Assembly: GCA_020850355.1 (NCBI GenBank)
Contig: JADZEX010000004.1
Span: forward strand, 1 to 64,000
Direction of reading: 5' to 3'
Length of the DNA: 64,000 nt
Source: Fimbriimonadaceae bacterium
GTDB taxonomy: Bacteria; Armatimonadota; UBA10988
The notes below the pieces were generated by a model, which made no database searches, had not been told where the DNA came from, and saw only the letters and a program-made list of their open reading frames with translations. A program made the position numbers and the translations under genes. This document shows, one piece after another, positions 1 to 8,028 of this stretch. Positions within the stretch are counted from its first letter, which is position 1, and every line of letters starts with the position of its first letter.

Positions 1-1087
1 CCGTCCGCCCCGCCGGCCCCGCCTCGGGCGTCCGGACCAGCCGGCCGGAGTCGTCCAGCAGCCAATACTGCCCCCGCACCGCGAACAGTCGGAACGGCTC
101 ATCGCCGGGGTAGCGGAACTCGTCGGTGCGGGTCCAGTCCAAGTTCCCGTCGAACTGGCTGGCCGGCGACTGTTCCAGCCGCGCGAAGGTGCCCACCAGG
201 CCGAGCTCGGGGGCATTGACCGGTACCCGCCAGGGCGTCTCGGGCAGCAGGGCAGCACGCCGCTCGAAGGGCCACTCCGGCGCGTCAAAGGCGCGCACCA
301 GACCCACATACCGAGCGAGCACGCGGACCCGCCAGCGCTCTGGCGCGAAGAGGTCGAAGCTGGTGATGGTCTTGTCCGGCTGGCGCTCGGACTCCGGCCA
401 ATAGGACGACAGAAAGCTACCCGCAACCAGCGGCGGGCCTGTGCGGCTCCAGCAGCCCGGCCCTGTCGACGCCACAGCCACCTCGTCCACCTCGTCGAAG
501 GTGCGGCCAGCCAGCCGTTCCAACGGCACAGCGTGGAGGATGTCCAGCGGCAGCGCCTGCGCATTCCCCGGCACTGGCTGCCACGGCAACGTAGGGAACC
601 ACAGCCGATCCGCGGTGACCAGCCACCGGATTGGTCGCCGTCGGTCCAATAACGCCCACGCCTGGTACCGCCGGATCACAGCGGTCGCCGGGACCAGCTC
701 TTCCCACAGCGTGCCAATCTGGCCGGGGACGCCGAACCGGGCATTGTCGAGTTCGTCGAGTCGCCCTAACTTGCCCTGGAACAGCACGGCGTGGACTTCG
801 AGGCGCTCCGGAAGGCCCTGGCCGAGTCGCCCGTACGGCATGAATGGACTCCATCCCCGGTCCGGAGTCGCGCGCCAGCGCCCGGGCGACCCAGGCGGCA
901 CGGCCGGTGCAGGCGGCGGGAAGCTGGGGGGCTCGGCGCGGGCGGTCGCCTCGGGCGGCGGGGGGTGGTCACGCCAGGGAAGCCGTTGATAGCCCAGCCA
1001 GCCCCCGGCCAGCAGCAGCGCCGGCGCCAGCAGCCGCCAGTGGCGGAGTCGCTGCAGTCCCGTCACCACCCACGCTCGCGTCGCCAT
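1..1087 (-). CDS. Membrane-anchored protein of unknown function, C-terminus cut by window edge
   Basis: An open frame of 362 codons runs off the left edge without a stop. The ATG at 1087 is followed by one N-terminal hydrophobic segment (about residues 19-32, rich in Leu/Ala) and then a proline-rich stretch (about residues 43-70), so the protein is probably anchored by its N-terminus with the rest outside the cytoplasm. The remainder is soluble, rich in Trp, Arg and Pro, and I recognise no domain. The frame holds across the whole segment and reads like real protein, for example LDWTRTDEFRYPGDEPF near the edge. A promoter-like pair sits just upstream (1127-1156). The function is unknown. Confidence 0.7.
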   Translation of the reverse strand, partial: MATRAWVVTGLQRLRHWRLLAPALLLAGGWLGYQRLPWRDHPPPPEATARAEPPSFPPPAPAVPPGSPGRWRATPDRGWSPFMPYGRLGQGLPERLEVHAVLFQGKLGRLDELDNARFGVPGQIGTLWEELVPATAVIRRYQAWALLDRRRPIRWLVTADRLWFPTLPWQPVPGNAQALPLDILHAVPLERLAGRTFDEVDEVAVASTGPGCWSRTGPPLVAGSFLSSYWPESERQPDKTITSFDLFAPERWRVRVLARYVGLVRAFDAPEWPFERRAALLPETPWRVPVNAPELGLVGTFARLEQSPASQFDGNLDWTRTDEFRYPGDEPFRLFAVRGQYWLLDDSGRLVRTPEAGPAGRT

Positions 1088-1126
1088 CGCCCCAGCCCCG
1101 CGCCGCGGTCGTCGCGGCGTGTTGAG

Positions 1127-1156
1127 GTTGTACCACACGGCGTGGCGCCAGTTCAA
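1127..1156 (-). promoter_or_regulatory. Sigma70-type promoter for the partial gene at 1-1087
   Basis: Read on the minus strand: TTGAAC (1156-1151), an 18-bp spacer, then TACAAC (1132-1127). The predicted start lies about 33 bases upstream of the ATG at 1087. The same -10 (TACAAC) appears before the Rrf2 gene at 17336. Confidence 0.5.
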
Positions 1157-1195
1157 CAAGCTGGTCCGACCCGGCTACGACGTCGCCGAGGATCG

Positions 1196-2110
1196 TCAGG
1201 CTGGCAGTCCCGCCAGCAGCTCCCGCAACGCCGCGACCGCGGTCTCGTCTTGTGCTGCGGCGGTGCTCAGCAAGGCCGTTTGGCGCTCGGCTGGCAGGGC
1301 CTTGTCGCCCGCCGCGGCGAGCGCCGCGGCGACGGCCTCGCAGGCGTCGGCGGCGCGCTGGGCCGGGGCGGCGACCGGTGGGTGGGTAGCAGCCACGTCG
1401 CGCAGCCAGGCCGCCGCGTGGCGGCGGCACTCCGACCAGACTTGCGCGTTCCACCAATGGCCGTGCGAGTTGCCGAGGCCGGCCGCCACTGCCGCCAGCC
1501 AGTTCCGCCAGGCCAGTGGCCCGACGCCGTAGTCGGCGCTGGTGTAGGCCAAGGGGTCGTCCCACAGGGCCACGGCGTACTGCAGCGCCGCGCCGACCAC
1601 CACCTCCGGCGTCGCCACGGGGCCGGCGTCGAGGCGGTAGAAGCCGCAGTGGACCTCGTCGCCGAGTTCCGCCCAGGTGCCCCAGGTGAGGTGCCGCGGC
1701 GGGAAGTCGACACCCGGCCAGGGCTGCGCGGTCAACAGACCGGTGTCGTCGTGACCCAGGATCAACTGGCCTTCCATGTTGATCAGGTAACACGCCGCAC
1801 CACCGTCCAGGGCGGCGCGGATCGCCGCTTCGAGGGCGGCGCGCTGGTCAAGGTCCGCGTCGCGCCCGAAGCATCCCCCGAGCGGCGTGGTCACCAACCC
1901 GAGGTTCCGCAACAGCCGCTCGATCGGCGCGCGGTCGTAGCAGTACGGGCCGCTGGGGCACAGCTCGCGGTGGATGTTGCAGACGAATGCCTGCCCGCTC
2001 CCACCAAACAGCGCCGCCACGCCCGGATCCCGGCCGAGATACCCCGCCGCACCCTGGACCGCGCCCAGAATGGTGCAGTTGTGCGGCGGTTGATGCAGTG
2101 TCCGACTCAT
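1196..2110 (-). CDS. BtrH_N-like / papain-like cysteine peptidase family protein
   Basis: 304 residues. The N-terminus (HNCTILGAVQGAAGYLG) places a Cys in a Gly/Ala-rich helix. About 140 residues later comes a Gly-His-Asp region (QLILGHDDTGLL). This arrangement resembles the BtrH N-terminal/C39-like papain fold, in which a Cys near the start and a later His form the active site. The C-terminal third is helical and Ala-rich. No signal peptide is seen. The start at 2110 is set by a strong GGAGG seven bases upstream; the reading frame stays open much further upstream, but that part overlaps the fucosidase on the same strand and is a shadow. Family assignment is by motif reading only; a purely structural role is possible. 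Confidence 0.6.
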   Translation of the reverse strand: MSRTLHQPPHNCTILGAVQGAAGYLGRDPGVAALFGGSGQAFVCNIHRELCPSGPYCYDRAPIERLLRNLGLVTTPLGGCFGRDADLDQRAALEAAIRAALDGGAACYLINMEGQLILGHDDTGLLTAQPWPGVDFPPRHLTWGTWAELGDEVHCGFYRLDAGPVATPEVVVGAALQYAVALWDDPLAYTSADYGVGPLAWRNWLAAVAAGLGNSHGHWWNAQVWSECRRHAAAWLRDVAATHPPVAAPAQRAADACEAVAAALAAAGDKALPAERQTALLSTAAAQDETAVAALRELLAGLPA

Positions 2111-2140
2111 CGTCGCCTCCTTTTCGTGGCTTATCGCCGC

Positions 2141-2194
2141 AAAGGGGTCAGGACCCTTTTCCCCGCGAAGCGAGAAAAGGGTCCTGACCCGTTT
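2141..2194. repeat. Long inverted repeat (REP-like palindrome), possible terminator of the fucosidase gene
   Basis: Arms at 2141-2161 and 2174-2194 match over 21 bases with one mismatch; the inner 17 bases (gggtcaggacccttttc and its complement) are perfect. The 12-base loop can itself pair as cgc-gaa-gcg. The element lies between two minus-strand genes, 15 bases past the fucosidase stop. The near-palindromic gggtcaggaccc core and symmetric T/A runs resemble repeated extragenic palindromes, and either strand would give a stem followed by T residues. I see only one copy in this window. Confidence 0.65.
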
Positions 2195-2208
2195 ATTGGC
2201 AGTCAGCG

Positions 2209-3918
2209 TCAGAAGACTCCCACCTCCCAGATCGTCGGTGCCTTGGTGGCTTCGAGGATGTGCAGCCGGAGGTAGCGGCCGGTGACCGGCGCGAACTGCT
2301 GCTCGTAGGCCTTGCCGGCGCGGCTGCCTTGATAGGCGGTTTGCCAGGGCTGGTCGGCGGTGAGGCGGTAGAGCAGCCGGAAACTGGTGATCCGCGGGTC
2401 GAGCTCGGCGATGGTCAGCGTGCCGAAGGTCTCGGGCTGTTCCAGGTCGATATCGAGCCAGCACTCGCGGGTCTCGTCGCTGGTCGCCCAGCGCGTGTCG
2501 AGGTCGCCGTCGACGGCTTTGTCGGCGCCCCAGACCGTGCCGCCGGGGTGGACGTTGCTGGCGGAGGCCGGCTTGTTGTAGGTCAGGCTGACCTTCGTCG
2601 CGGGCGGCGTCTGCGGGGCGTCGGCCAGCTCCAGGCCGGCCAGCACCGGTGCGGCCTTGGCCGCCTCGATCCGCCAGCGCAGCCGCTGCGCGCGCTGGCG
2701 CGGCACCGCGTGCAGGTTGCGGCTGCCAATCACCGTGCCCCGCGCCAGCAGCTCCCACTGCCCGTCGCGCTGAACCTCTACCGCGTAGCGCTGGACCCGC
2801 TCGCCGTAGGCAATCGCCTCGCTGAGCCCGACCACGTTGAACTCCCGCGGTGCGCCCAGGTCGAGCTCCAGCGTGGCGCTGGTGCTGCCGTCGGGCGCCG
2901 CCCAGAAGGTGTCCAGGTCGCCATCGAGCAGCGCCGCCGTGCCCGGCGCCGGGCCGCTGATCGTGGCGCCCGCCAGCACACTGCGTTCGCGAATCGCTCG
3001 CACCGCCGCGCCGAACTCGCGCAGCCGCTCCACGTCGGGGTCGGCGAACAGGCCCCGCCGGTCGGGCGGCACATTCAGCAGCAACACGCTGTTGCGGCCG
3101 ACCGACTTGAAGTAGATGTCGAGCAGATGGTCGAGCGACTTGACCTGCCCGTCCTGCGCGGCGTGGTAGAACCAGCCGGGTCGGATCGAGACGTCGCACT
3201 CGGCCGGCGACCACTGGTCACCCCGTGCACTGGCCTCGCCTGGCCGCGCCACGCCCGACTCGTTGCCGACCCACCGCACGTCCGGGCCCATGATCGCGAT
3301 CAGCGCCCGCGGCGCCAGGCGGCGGATAGTGGCGTAGTAGCGCTCCCAGTCGTAGACCTGCCGCTTCCCATTCGGCCCCTCGCCGCAAGCGCCGTCGAAC
3401 CAGACTTCGTCGACCGTGCCGTACTGGGTCAGCAGTTCGGTGAGCTGGTTCACGAAGTAGTCGTTGTAAGCCTCGGTGCCGTAGACCGCGCTGTTGCGGT
3501 CCCAGGGCGAAAGGTACAGCCCGACTTTGATTCCCGCCGCGTGGCAGGCCGCCGTGAACTCCCGCACCACGTCGCCCTGGCCTCCCCGCCAGGGGCTGCG
3601 CTTGACCGCGTGAGCGGTGTACTGCGACGGCCAGAGGCAGAACCCGTCGTGATGCTTGGCGGTCAGGATGATCAGCTTGAAGCCGGCCTCCTGGGCGGTC
3701 CGGACCCACTGCGTGGCATCGAGCGCCGTGGGGTTGAAGCTCGCCGGATCCTCGTGCCCGTCGCCCCACTCGCGGTCGCCGAACGTGTTCACGCCAAAGT
3801 GGACGAACATCGTCAGCTCCATCCGCTGCCAGGCAAGCTGCTCGGCTGTGGGTACGGGCGGCAGCGGCACCGGCGCGGCCAGGCCGGCAGCCAGGGCCAG
3901 GGTACTGAAGGGTGGCAT
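2209..3918 (-). CDS. Secreted alpha-L-fucosidase (GH29) with C-terminal discoidin-like modules
   Basis: 569 residues. A short hydrophobic signal sequence precedes the GH29 catalytic domain, about residues 28-330. Hallmarks are MFVHFGVNTF near the start of the barrel, LTAKHHDGFCLWPS, GLYLSPWDRN, and EVWFDGACGEG, where D175 is the expected nucleophile. After the barrel come two F5/8-type-C (galactose-binding-like) modules, about 345-460 and 470-569, with the usual GRYLRL pattern. GH29 enzymes remove terminal fucose with retention of configuration. The start at 3918 was chosen because it gives a clean signal peptide; an upstream extension reads through the intergenic palindrome. A second GH29 gene lies at 51738. 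Confidence 0.93.
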   Translation of the reverse strand: MPPFSTLALAAGLAAPVPLPPVPTAEQLAWQRMELTMFVHFGVNTFGDREWGDGHEDPASFNPTALDATQWVRTAQEAGFKLIILTAKHHDGFCLWPSQYTAHAVKRSPWRGGQGDVVREFTAACHAAGIKVGLYLSPWDRNSAVYGTEAYNDYFVNQLTELLTQYGTVDEVWFDGACGEGPNGKRQVYDWERYYATIRRLAPRALIAIMGPDVRWVGNESGVARPGEASARGDQWSPAECDVSIRPGWFYHAAQDGQVKSLDHLLDIYFKSVGRNSVLLLNVPPDRRGLFADPDVERLREFGAAVRAIRERSVLAGATISGPAPGTAALLDGDLDTFWAAPDGSTSATLELDLGAPREFNVVGLSEAIAYGERVQRYAVEVQRDGQWELLARGTVIGSRNLHAVPRQRAQRLRWRIEAAKAAPVLAGLELADAPQTPPATKVSLTYNKPASASNVHPGGTVWGADKAVDGDLDTRWATSDETRECWLDIDLEQPETFGTLTIAELDPRITSFRLLYRLTADQPWQTAYQGSRAGKAYEQQFAPVTGRYLRLHILEATKAPTIWEVGVF

Positions 3919-3963
3919 GGCGTCTCTCAGCGGCTCGCTTCGACGGCGTCGGCGAGCGACCTG

Positions 3964-3981
3964 CCCCGCAAGCTTGCGGGG
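3964..3981. repeat. Perfect 18-bp palindrome between divergent genes
   Basis: ccccgcaagcttgcgggg is its own reverse complement. It sits 46 bases upstream of the fucosidase ATG and 64 bases upstream of the membrane-protein ATG, so it could be an operator or a cruciform/terminator-like element. I see no second copy. Confidence 0.55.
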
Positions 3982-4044
3982 GCCGTCGCAGCCTTGCCAC
4001 GCTAGCGGATCGACCTGTGGCAGGCTTGGCTCCAGGAGAGAGCC

Positions 4045-5244
4045 ATGTCCGTGCAATGGCTGTTCGGTATCGTTCTAGCTGTCCTGACTATGGTGTTGCC
4101 GCCGGCGCCGCTGCGTCGGTTGGCTGAGCGCGTCGGGGCCCTTTTGGATGCTGCTCTGATCGCGGCGGGTCTGGCCGCCTCGCGGGCGGGCTGTCGCTTG
4201 ACCAGCTTGCCGGCGATCGCGAGCGTCAAGGAGGCGGTCGTTGGCTCCGTCCTCCTCGTGCTGTTGCCGGTCGCTCTGTTGGCTGATTACACGATTGTCG
4301 TGGCCAGTCTGACCCTCCTGCTGCCCGCCAGCGAGGCGGCCTGCTGGTTCGCGCTGACTCTCGTCGTGCTCGGGGCCGCCTGTGGGGTAGTCGAGCATCT
4401 GGTCAATCGGTGGCTCGGCTTGCTCCTCGGGGCCCTGATTCTGACGGTTCAGATGACCCTGGCCTACGCCAAGCAGTCGGCCGTCAATCAGGTGCAGGCG
4501 ATGTCCGGGCAGCCGGTGCCGTTGGCCCACTTGCAGGTCGCGCTGGCGGTGCTCTCCCAGGCCCTGGCCGTGGCGGGCGCGTTTACCTTGACTGGCCTGG
4601 GTTTAAGGCTGGCGATGGATGGCCTGGTCTCGCTTTCGGCGCAGGTGCTGCGGCTGCCCCTCCGCTGCGTCGCCTGGATTGGGGGCGTCTGCGCTGCTTG
4701 CCCGTTGGCCGGCCTGCTGCCGGCCTGCATGGAACCCGTGGTGGCGCTGCTCGAGGCCTGGCAGCGGCGCGTCGCCAGCATCCTGCTGAACCGCTTGCGG
4801 AAGCCCGTGCCGCTGTCGCCGTGGGAGTCGGCCCAGGCCACCCATGCCTTCAGCCTCCTGCGCGCCGAGCAGGAGCACGAGCGGCGGGAGCGGCTCGCGG
4901 ATCTGCAGGCTGACCGCACTCGCCGGGCGGCCTGGCGCCAGGCCAACAACGAGATCGACGCGGCCACGCGCCAGCAGTACTGCGAGCTGGCCCGCGCTGG
5001 CGGCCGGGCGGCTGGGATCGCAGCCGCCCCGGAGCTGGTCCGACAGGCGATTCGCGGCGTCCACGAGTTGGACCTGCTCAGTTACTGCAGGGACGCCCTG
5101 CTGAAGCCCTTCCAGCGCTACCGCCGCGGCAGCACCGCGCCAACCACCGAGCCGATCCAGGCAGCGCCGCCCAGCACTGCGGCCGACCCCGATCCCACTG
5201 ACTTTCTCACGCCGCATCCGAACGGCGTTGCCAAGACTAGCTAG
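4045..5244 (+). CDS. Polytopic membrane protein of unknown function
   Basis: 399 residues. The ATG is preceded by AGGAGAG at 4034-4040. The N-terminal 260 residues contain about six hydrophobic segments (around 5-22, 64-82, 85-105, 108-140, 160-185 and 215-240). The C-terminal 140 residues are charged and predicted cytoplasmic, starting with a helical Arg/Glu-rich stretch (about 275-310). The last 35 residues are Pro/Thr-rich and disordered. No family is recognised. The gene ends 9 bases before a lipoprotein gene with a von Willebrand-A-like fold, and the two almost certainly form an operon. Confidence 0.75.
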   Translation: MSVQWLFGIVLAVLTMVLPPAPLRRLAERVGALLDAALIAAGLAASRAGCRLTSLPAIASVKEAVVGSVLLVLLPVALLADYTIVVASLTLLLPASEAACWFALTLVVLGAACGVVEHLVNRWLGLLLGALILTVQMTLAYAKQSAVNQVQAMSGQPVPLAHLQVALAVLSQALAVAGAFTLTGLGLRLAMDGLVSLSAQVLRLPLRCVAWIGGVCAACPLAGLLPACMEPVVALLEAWQRRVASILLNRLRKPVPLSPWESAQATHAFSLLRAEQEHERRERLADLQADRTRRAAWRQANNEIDAATRQQYCELARAGGRAAGIAAAPELVRQAIRGVHELDLLSYCRDALLKPFQRYRRGSTAPTTEPIQAAPPSTAADPDPTDFLTPHPNGVAKTS

Positions 5245-5253
5245 GAGCGAACC

Positions 5254-6036
5254 ATGATGAAGTCCCTGCGCCTCCTGTTCGCCAGCGTGCCCTTGGTTCT
5301 GGCTGGCTGCCGGCCCCTCCCACTGCCCGGGGTGCAGCCGGTTCCGGCCGCCGCCGTGGCCGCGCCCGCCGCCCAGGCCGTGCCCCGATCGGTGGCCATC
5401 GTGCTGGACGCCACCGAGCCGACCATCTTCGAGCAAGCCGCTGCGCTCGTCGAGCAGGCGGTGCAGGCCGCCGGTCCGGGCGACCGGCTGCTGCTGGTCC
5501 GCGTCGGCGAAGCCCTGGAGCCGGCCCGCGACGTCGTGGTCGCGAACCTGCCCGCCCTGCCCCCTCTTGCCAAGCCGGGCAACATCGACGAGTTCGCCGG
5601 CACTGCCAAGGCACTGCAGGATGTCTGGGGTCAGGTCGCCGGGCAGCAGCAGCGGATCAAGACCGTCATTTCGACCTGGCGAGCGCTGCCGCAGTGCCAC
5701 GGCACAGACCTATGGGCGGCCCTGAAGTACGCCGCCCAGTGCCTGCCTCCCGGCCAGGATCGACACCTGGTGGTGCTCAGTGACCTGCATCACCAGACCG
5801 CCGCGGTGAGCACCCAGGCCCCCCCGACCGACCTGCTGCCGCTGGCCAACGTGCAGGCGCGGGTGATGTTCATCAAGGACCTCCACACCGCGCACGCCAA
5901 GGAGGCCGCGCTCTGGCAGCAGTACCTGGTCAACTCCGGGGCGACGGCGGTGGAGCTGTACGACCAGCCGGCCAGCCGCGACCAGGTGATACTGGCGCCC
6001 TCGGGGGCGCCGCGCCAGCCACCCCCGCCGTGGTAG
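5254..6036 (+). CDS. Lipoprotein with von Willebrand factor A-like domain
   Basis: 260 residues with a type II signal peptide: MMKSLRLLFASVPLVLAGC, lipobox LAGC with Cys19. The following domain starts SVAIVLDATEP, runs through GTDLWAALKYAA and reaches HLVVLSDLHH, which matches the order of the three metal-site (MIDAS) loops of a VWA fold. The first loop is DATEP instead of DxSxS, so metal binding may be lost. The last 40 residues end in a Pro-rich tail. AGGAGC lies upstream of the ATG. It is cotranscribed with the membrane protein at 4045; together they could form a cell-envelope complex, but this is inference. Confidence 0.7.
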   Translation: MMKSLRLLFASVPLVLAGCRPLPLPGVQPVPAAAVAAPAAQAVPRSVAIVLDATEPTIFEQAAALVEQAVQAAGPGDRLLLVRVGEALEPARDVVVANLPALPPLAKPGNIDEFAGTAKALQDVWGQVAGQQQRIKTVISTWRALPQCHGTDLWAALKYAAQCLPPGQDRHLVVLSDLHHQTAAVSTQAPPTDLLPLANVQARVMFIKDLHTAHAKEAALWQQYLVNSGATAVELYDQPASRDQVILAPSGAPRQPPPPW

Positions 6037-6044
6037 CCCGCCGC

Positions 6045-6074
6045 CTGCCGGTGGCGCAGACGCGCCACCGGCAG
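6045..6074 (+). terminator. Stem-loop after the VWA lipoprotein gene
   Basis: Twelve-base perfect arms (ctgccggtggcg) with a 6-base loop, starting 9 bases after the stop at 6036. No T-tract follows, so it would be an atypical intrinsic terminator or an RNA 3' end stabiliser. Confidence 0.6.
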
Positions 6075-6127
6075 GGCCCATTGAGCTGAGTCGGCCAAAC
6101 CCCAAGCAACAAGCGGTCCGTGGGTAG

Positions 6128-6709
6128 CGAATAGCGGTTCTGCTAAGGAGGATTCTGAATAGGGATCCGATTGGGTACCGGGGTGGAGCGTACGCATACC
6201 GGTACGTGTCTGCCCAGCCCGTTGTTCGCCGGGATCGGAGCGGTCTCGAGGACGAGGCCGTAGAGCCGGCCATCAACCCCAGTGCTGTGAAACTCTGTGC
6301 GAACGCAGGTATCAATGTACCCGAGTGCTACGTCGGATCCGCTAAGACCGGTGTCGGTTCGGTGATCGACAGCACGGAGAACCAGCTTGTTGCAGGGAAT
6401 GGTCCTTGGCACGTCGTACAGGCTGGTTCGGCCGCGTCACAGTCGCATCGAGGCTGCACGGTACTAGAAGAGGTTTGGAGCCGTCTGGTCCTTGGACGGG
6501 GCTGGGTGTTGGAGTTTCCGCTCATTGTCAATCCAGTACTGGCCTCCTGGTCGAACATGGCCACTTTCGTTGGCGGTAGCGAGTCTGCAATCGAGGATCC
6601 TCAATGTTGCACTCGGACTCCGATCCTATTCTGCCGGCAGTGTTGGCGCTACTGGACGACCTTGGCACCTGCCCATTTGCACCACTCTTTCAGAGCCTCT
6701 GCCATCTAG
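6128..6709 (+). pseudogene. RHS-protein C-terminal end remnant: RDPIGY core motif plus toxin tip
   Basis: From 6158 the frame reads NRDPIGYRGGAYAYRYV and then VVRRDRSGLE. This is the signature that closes the RHS/YD-repeat shell, normally RDPIGYxGGxNLYxYVxNxPxxxxDPxGL, after which the variable toxin tip begins. The frame continues about 155 residues (to 6709) as a tip without a family I recognise. The upstream shell is missing: there is a stop at 6125, and no YD repeats precede it. Base composition is visibly less GC-rich than the neighbours, consistent with an acquired cassette. It is probably a displaced or decayed orphan tip rather than an expressed gene. Confidence 0.7.
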
Positions 6710-6978
6710 TCTCAGTTGATTCCCTCGCAGTTGAGGTAGTCCTTGAGGCGATCACACCCGCATGCGATGATGGAAGAATTCTGATGTTCCGATCCGACTA
6801 CCTCCTTGGCTCCCAGCATCTGCGCGACGCTGTGACGCCAGAATGGCTCAGGAGAGCGGCCCACACATACGAGCAGGTGCTCAGGAACAGTGAAGGCTCG
6901 CTCATCATGTTCGATGAGGTGGGACTGTGGCTGGAGCGCGGCGTCGGCTTACCGGAGGGGGACACACAGATAAGTTAG
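6604..6978 (+). CDS. Small acidic protein, possible RHS immunity protein
   Basis: 124 residues, starting at an ATG inside the last third of the RHS tip frame and ending 112 bases before another RHS fragment. It is acidic, all-soluble and has balanced amino-acid use (for example LMFRSDYLLGSQHLRD and SLIMFDEVGLWLERG), unlike the shadow frames. Position directly after an RHS tip is where cognate immunity genes are found, and the lower GC matches the tip. I know no family for it. No clear ribosome binding site is seen, so expression is uncertain. Confidence 0.5.
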   Translation: MLHSDSDPILPAVLALLDDLGTCPFAPLFQSLCHLVSVDSLAVEVVLEAITPACDDGRILMFRSDYLLGSQHLRDAVTPEWLRRAAHTYEQVLRNSEGSLIMFDEVGLWLERGVGLPEGDTQIS

Positions 6979-7078
6979 CGAGTGAACCGTCTCCTCCCTA
7001 CCATCAGCACTCCGGTCCTCTCGACAGACGCCCACACCCTCCCTCCACCCGGCAACATCGCCGAGGCGAGCCTTGTGA

Positions 7079-7231
7079 CCGCCGGCGCTTTACGTCGAGG
7101 ACAACCTCGGCCACCGCACGCGCTCCAAGTACGATGGGCAGGGCAATCGGACTCTCGTCACCGACGCGCTGGGGAGCACCTGGGAGACCGCCTGCAACCT
7201 CGCCGACCAGGCCGTCTCCACGCAACAGCCG
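7079..7231 (+). pseudogene. RHS YD-repeat fragment
   Basis: In frame from 7079: LYVEDNLGHRTRSKYDGQ, then GNRTLVTDALGSTWETACN. This matches the RHS/YD repeat consensus (YDxxGNLTSVTDALGNTT). The frame has an upstream stop at 7076 and no initiation codon, and it dissolves into unrelated sequence before deoC. It is a broken piece of an RHS shell, located downstream of the tip remnant at 6128, so the original order has been disrupted. Confidence 0.65.
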
Positions 7232-7326
7232 GCGACCGGGCGGGCGACAGGCGCGGAAGGAATGCCGCCTCTGGCGGCGAAGCGCGTGGTCGTGGCCAGG
7301 CCACCTGGTTGTGGGAAGGACCTTCG

Positions 7327-8013
7327 ATGGATTGGACCTACGCCGACGTCGCCAAGATGATTGATCACTCGCTGCTCAATCCGGCGCTGACCACGGTTGA
7401 GCTGGAGGCTGGGATTGTGCTGGCGCGGCGCTATGATGTGGCCAGTGTGTGCATCAAGCCGTATGCTCTGGCGCGGTGCAGCGAGCTGCTGGCAGGGAGC
7501 ACGGTAGCGCCGAGCACGACGATTGGGTTTCCGCATGGCGGGCAGACCACCGCAGTGAAGGTCGCCGAGGCGCGGCAGGCGTTGGCGGACGGCGGGCGCG
7601 AGCTGGACATGGTCGTGAACATCGGCCAAGTGCTCAGCGGCGCCTGGGACGCCGTCACCGCCGATCTGCGGGCGGTGATTGAGTGTACTCACGCGGGCGG
7701 CGCCAGGGTCAAGGTGATCTTCGAGAACTGCTATCTGAGTGACGACCAAAAGATCCGACTGTGCGAGATCTGTGGTGAGCTCGGGGCCGACTGGGTGAAG
7801 ACCTCGACCGGCTACGGCAGCGGCGGGGCGACCTTGGAGGATTTGACGCTGATGCGCCGCCACAGCCCGCCGGCGGTGCAGGTCAAGGCAGCGGGCGGGG
7901 TGCGCGATCTGGACGCCCTGCTGGCGGTGCGGGCGGTCGGTGTGACGCGCTGCGGGGCGACCCGGACCGCTGAGATGCTGGACGAAGCGAGGCGTCGGCT
8001 CGGCCTGGCCTGA
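7327..8013 (+). CDS. deoC: Deoxyribose-phosphate aldolase
   Basis: 228 residues. DeoC splits 2-deoxy-D-ribose 5-phosphate into glyceraldehyde 3-phosphate and acetaldehyde in deoxynucleoside catabolism, in the cytoplasm. The class I aldolase residues are all present: D94 (in LDMVVNIG), Schiff-base K158 (DWVKTSTGY) and K187 (VQVKAAGGV); IGFPHG and GATRTAEML are also typical. The length fits the family. The start at 7327 is set by GGAAGGA just upstream; an extended frame to 6982 runs across the RHS fragment in another frame and is rejected. It is monocistronic, convergent with the gene at 8029. Confidence 0.95.
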   Translation: MDWTYADVAKMIDHSLLNPALTTVELEAGIVLARRYDVASVCIKPYALARCSELLAGSTVAPSTTIGFPHGGQTTAVKVAEARQALADGGRELDMVVNIGQVLSGAWDAVTADLRAVIECTHAGGARVKVIFENCYLSDDQKIRLCEICGELGADWVKTSTGYGSGGATLEDLTLMRRHSPPAVQVKAAGGVRDLDALLAVRAVGVTRCGATRTAEMLDEARRRLGLA

Positions 8014-8028
8014 CCGCGGGCGCGGCGC

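Noticed and set aside
3964-3981. Possible Rho-independent terminator at the 18-bp palindrome
   Set aside because: It is between divergent start codons, so a terminator would serve no gene; listed only as a palindrome.
6982-7326. N-terminal extension of deoC
   Set aside because: DeoC normally starts close to MDWTYADVAKMIDHSLL; the extension has no homology pattern and crosses the RHS fragment frame. A good ribosome binding site precedes 7327.
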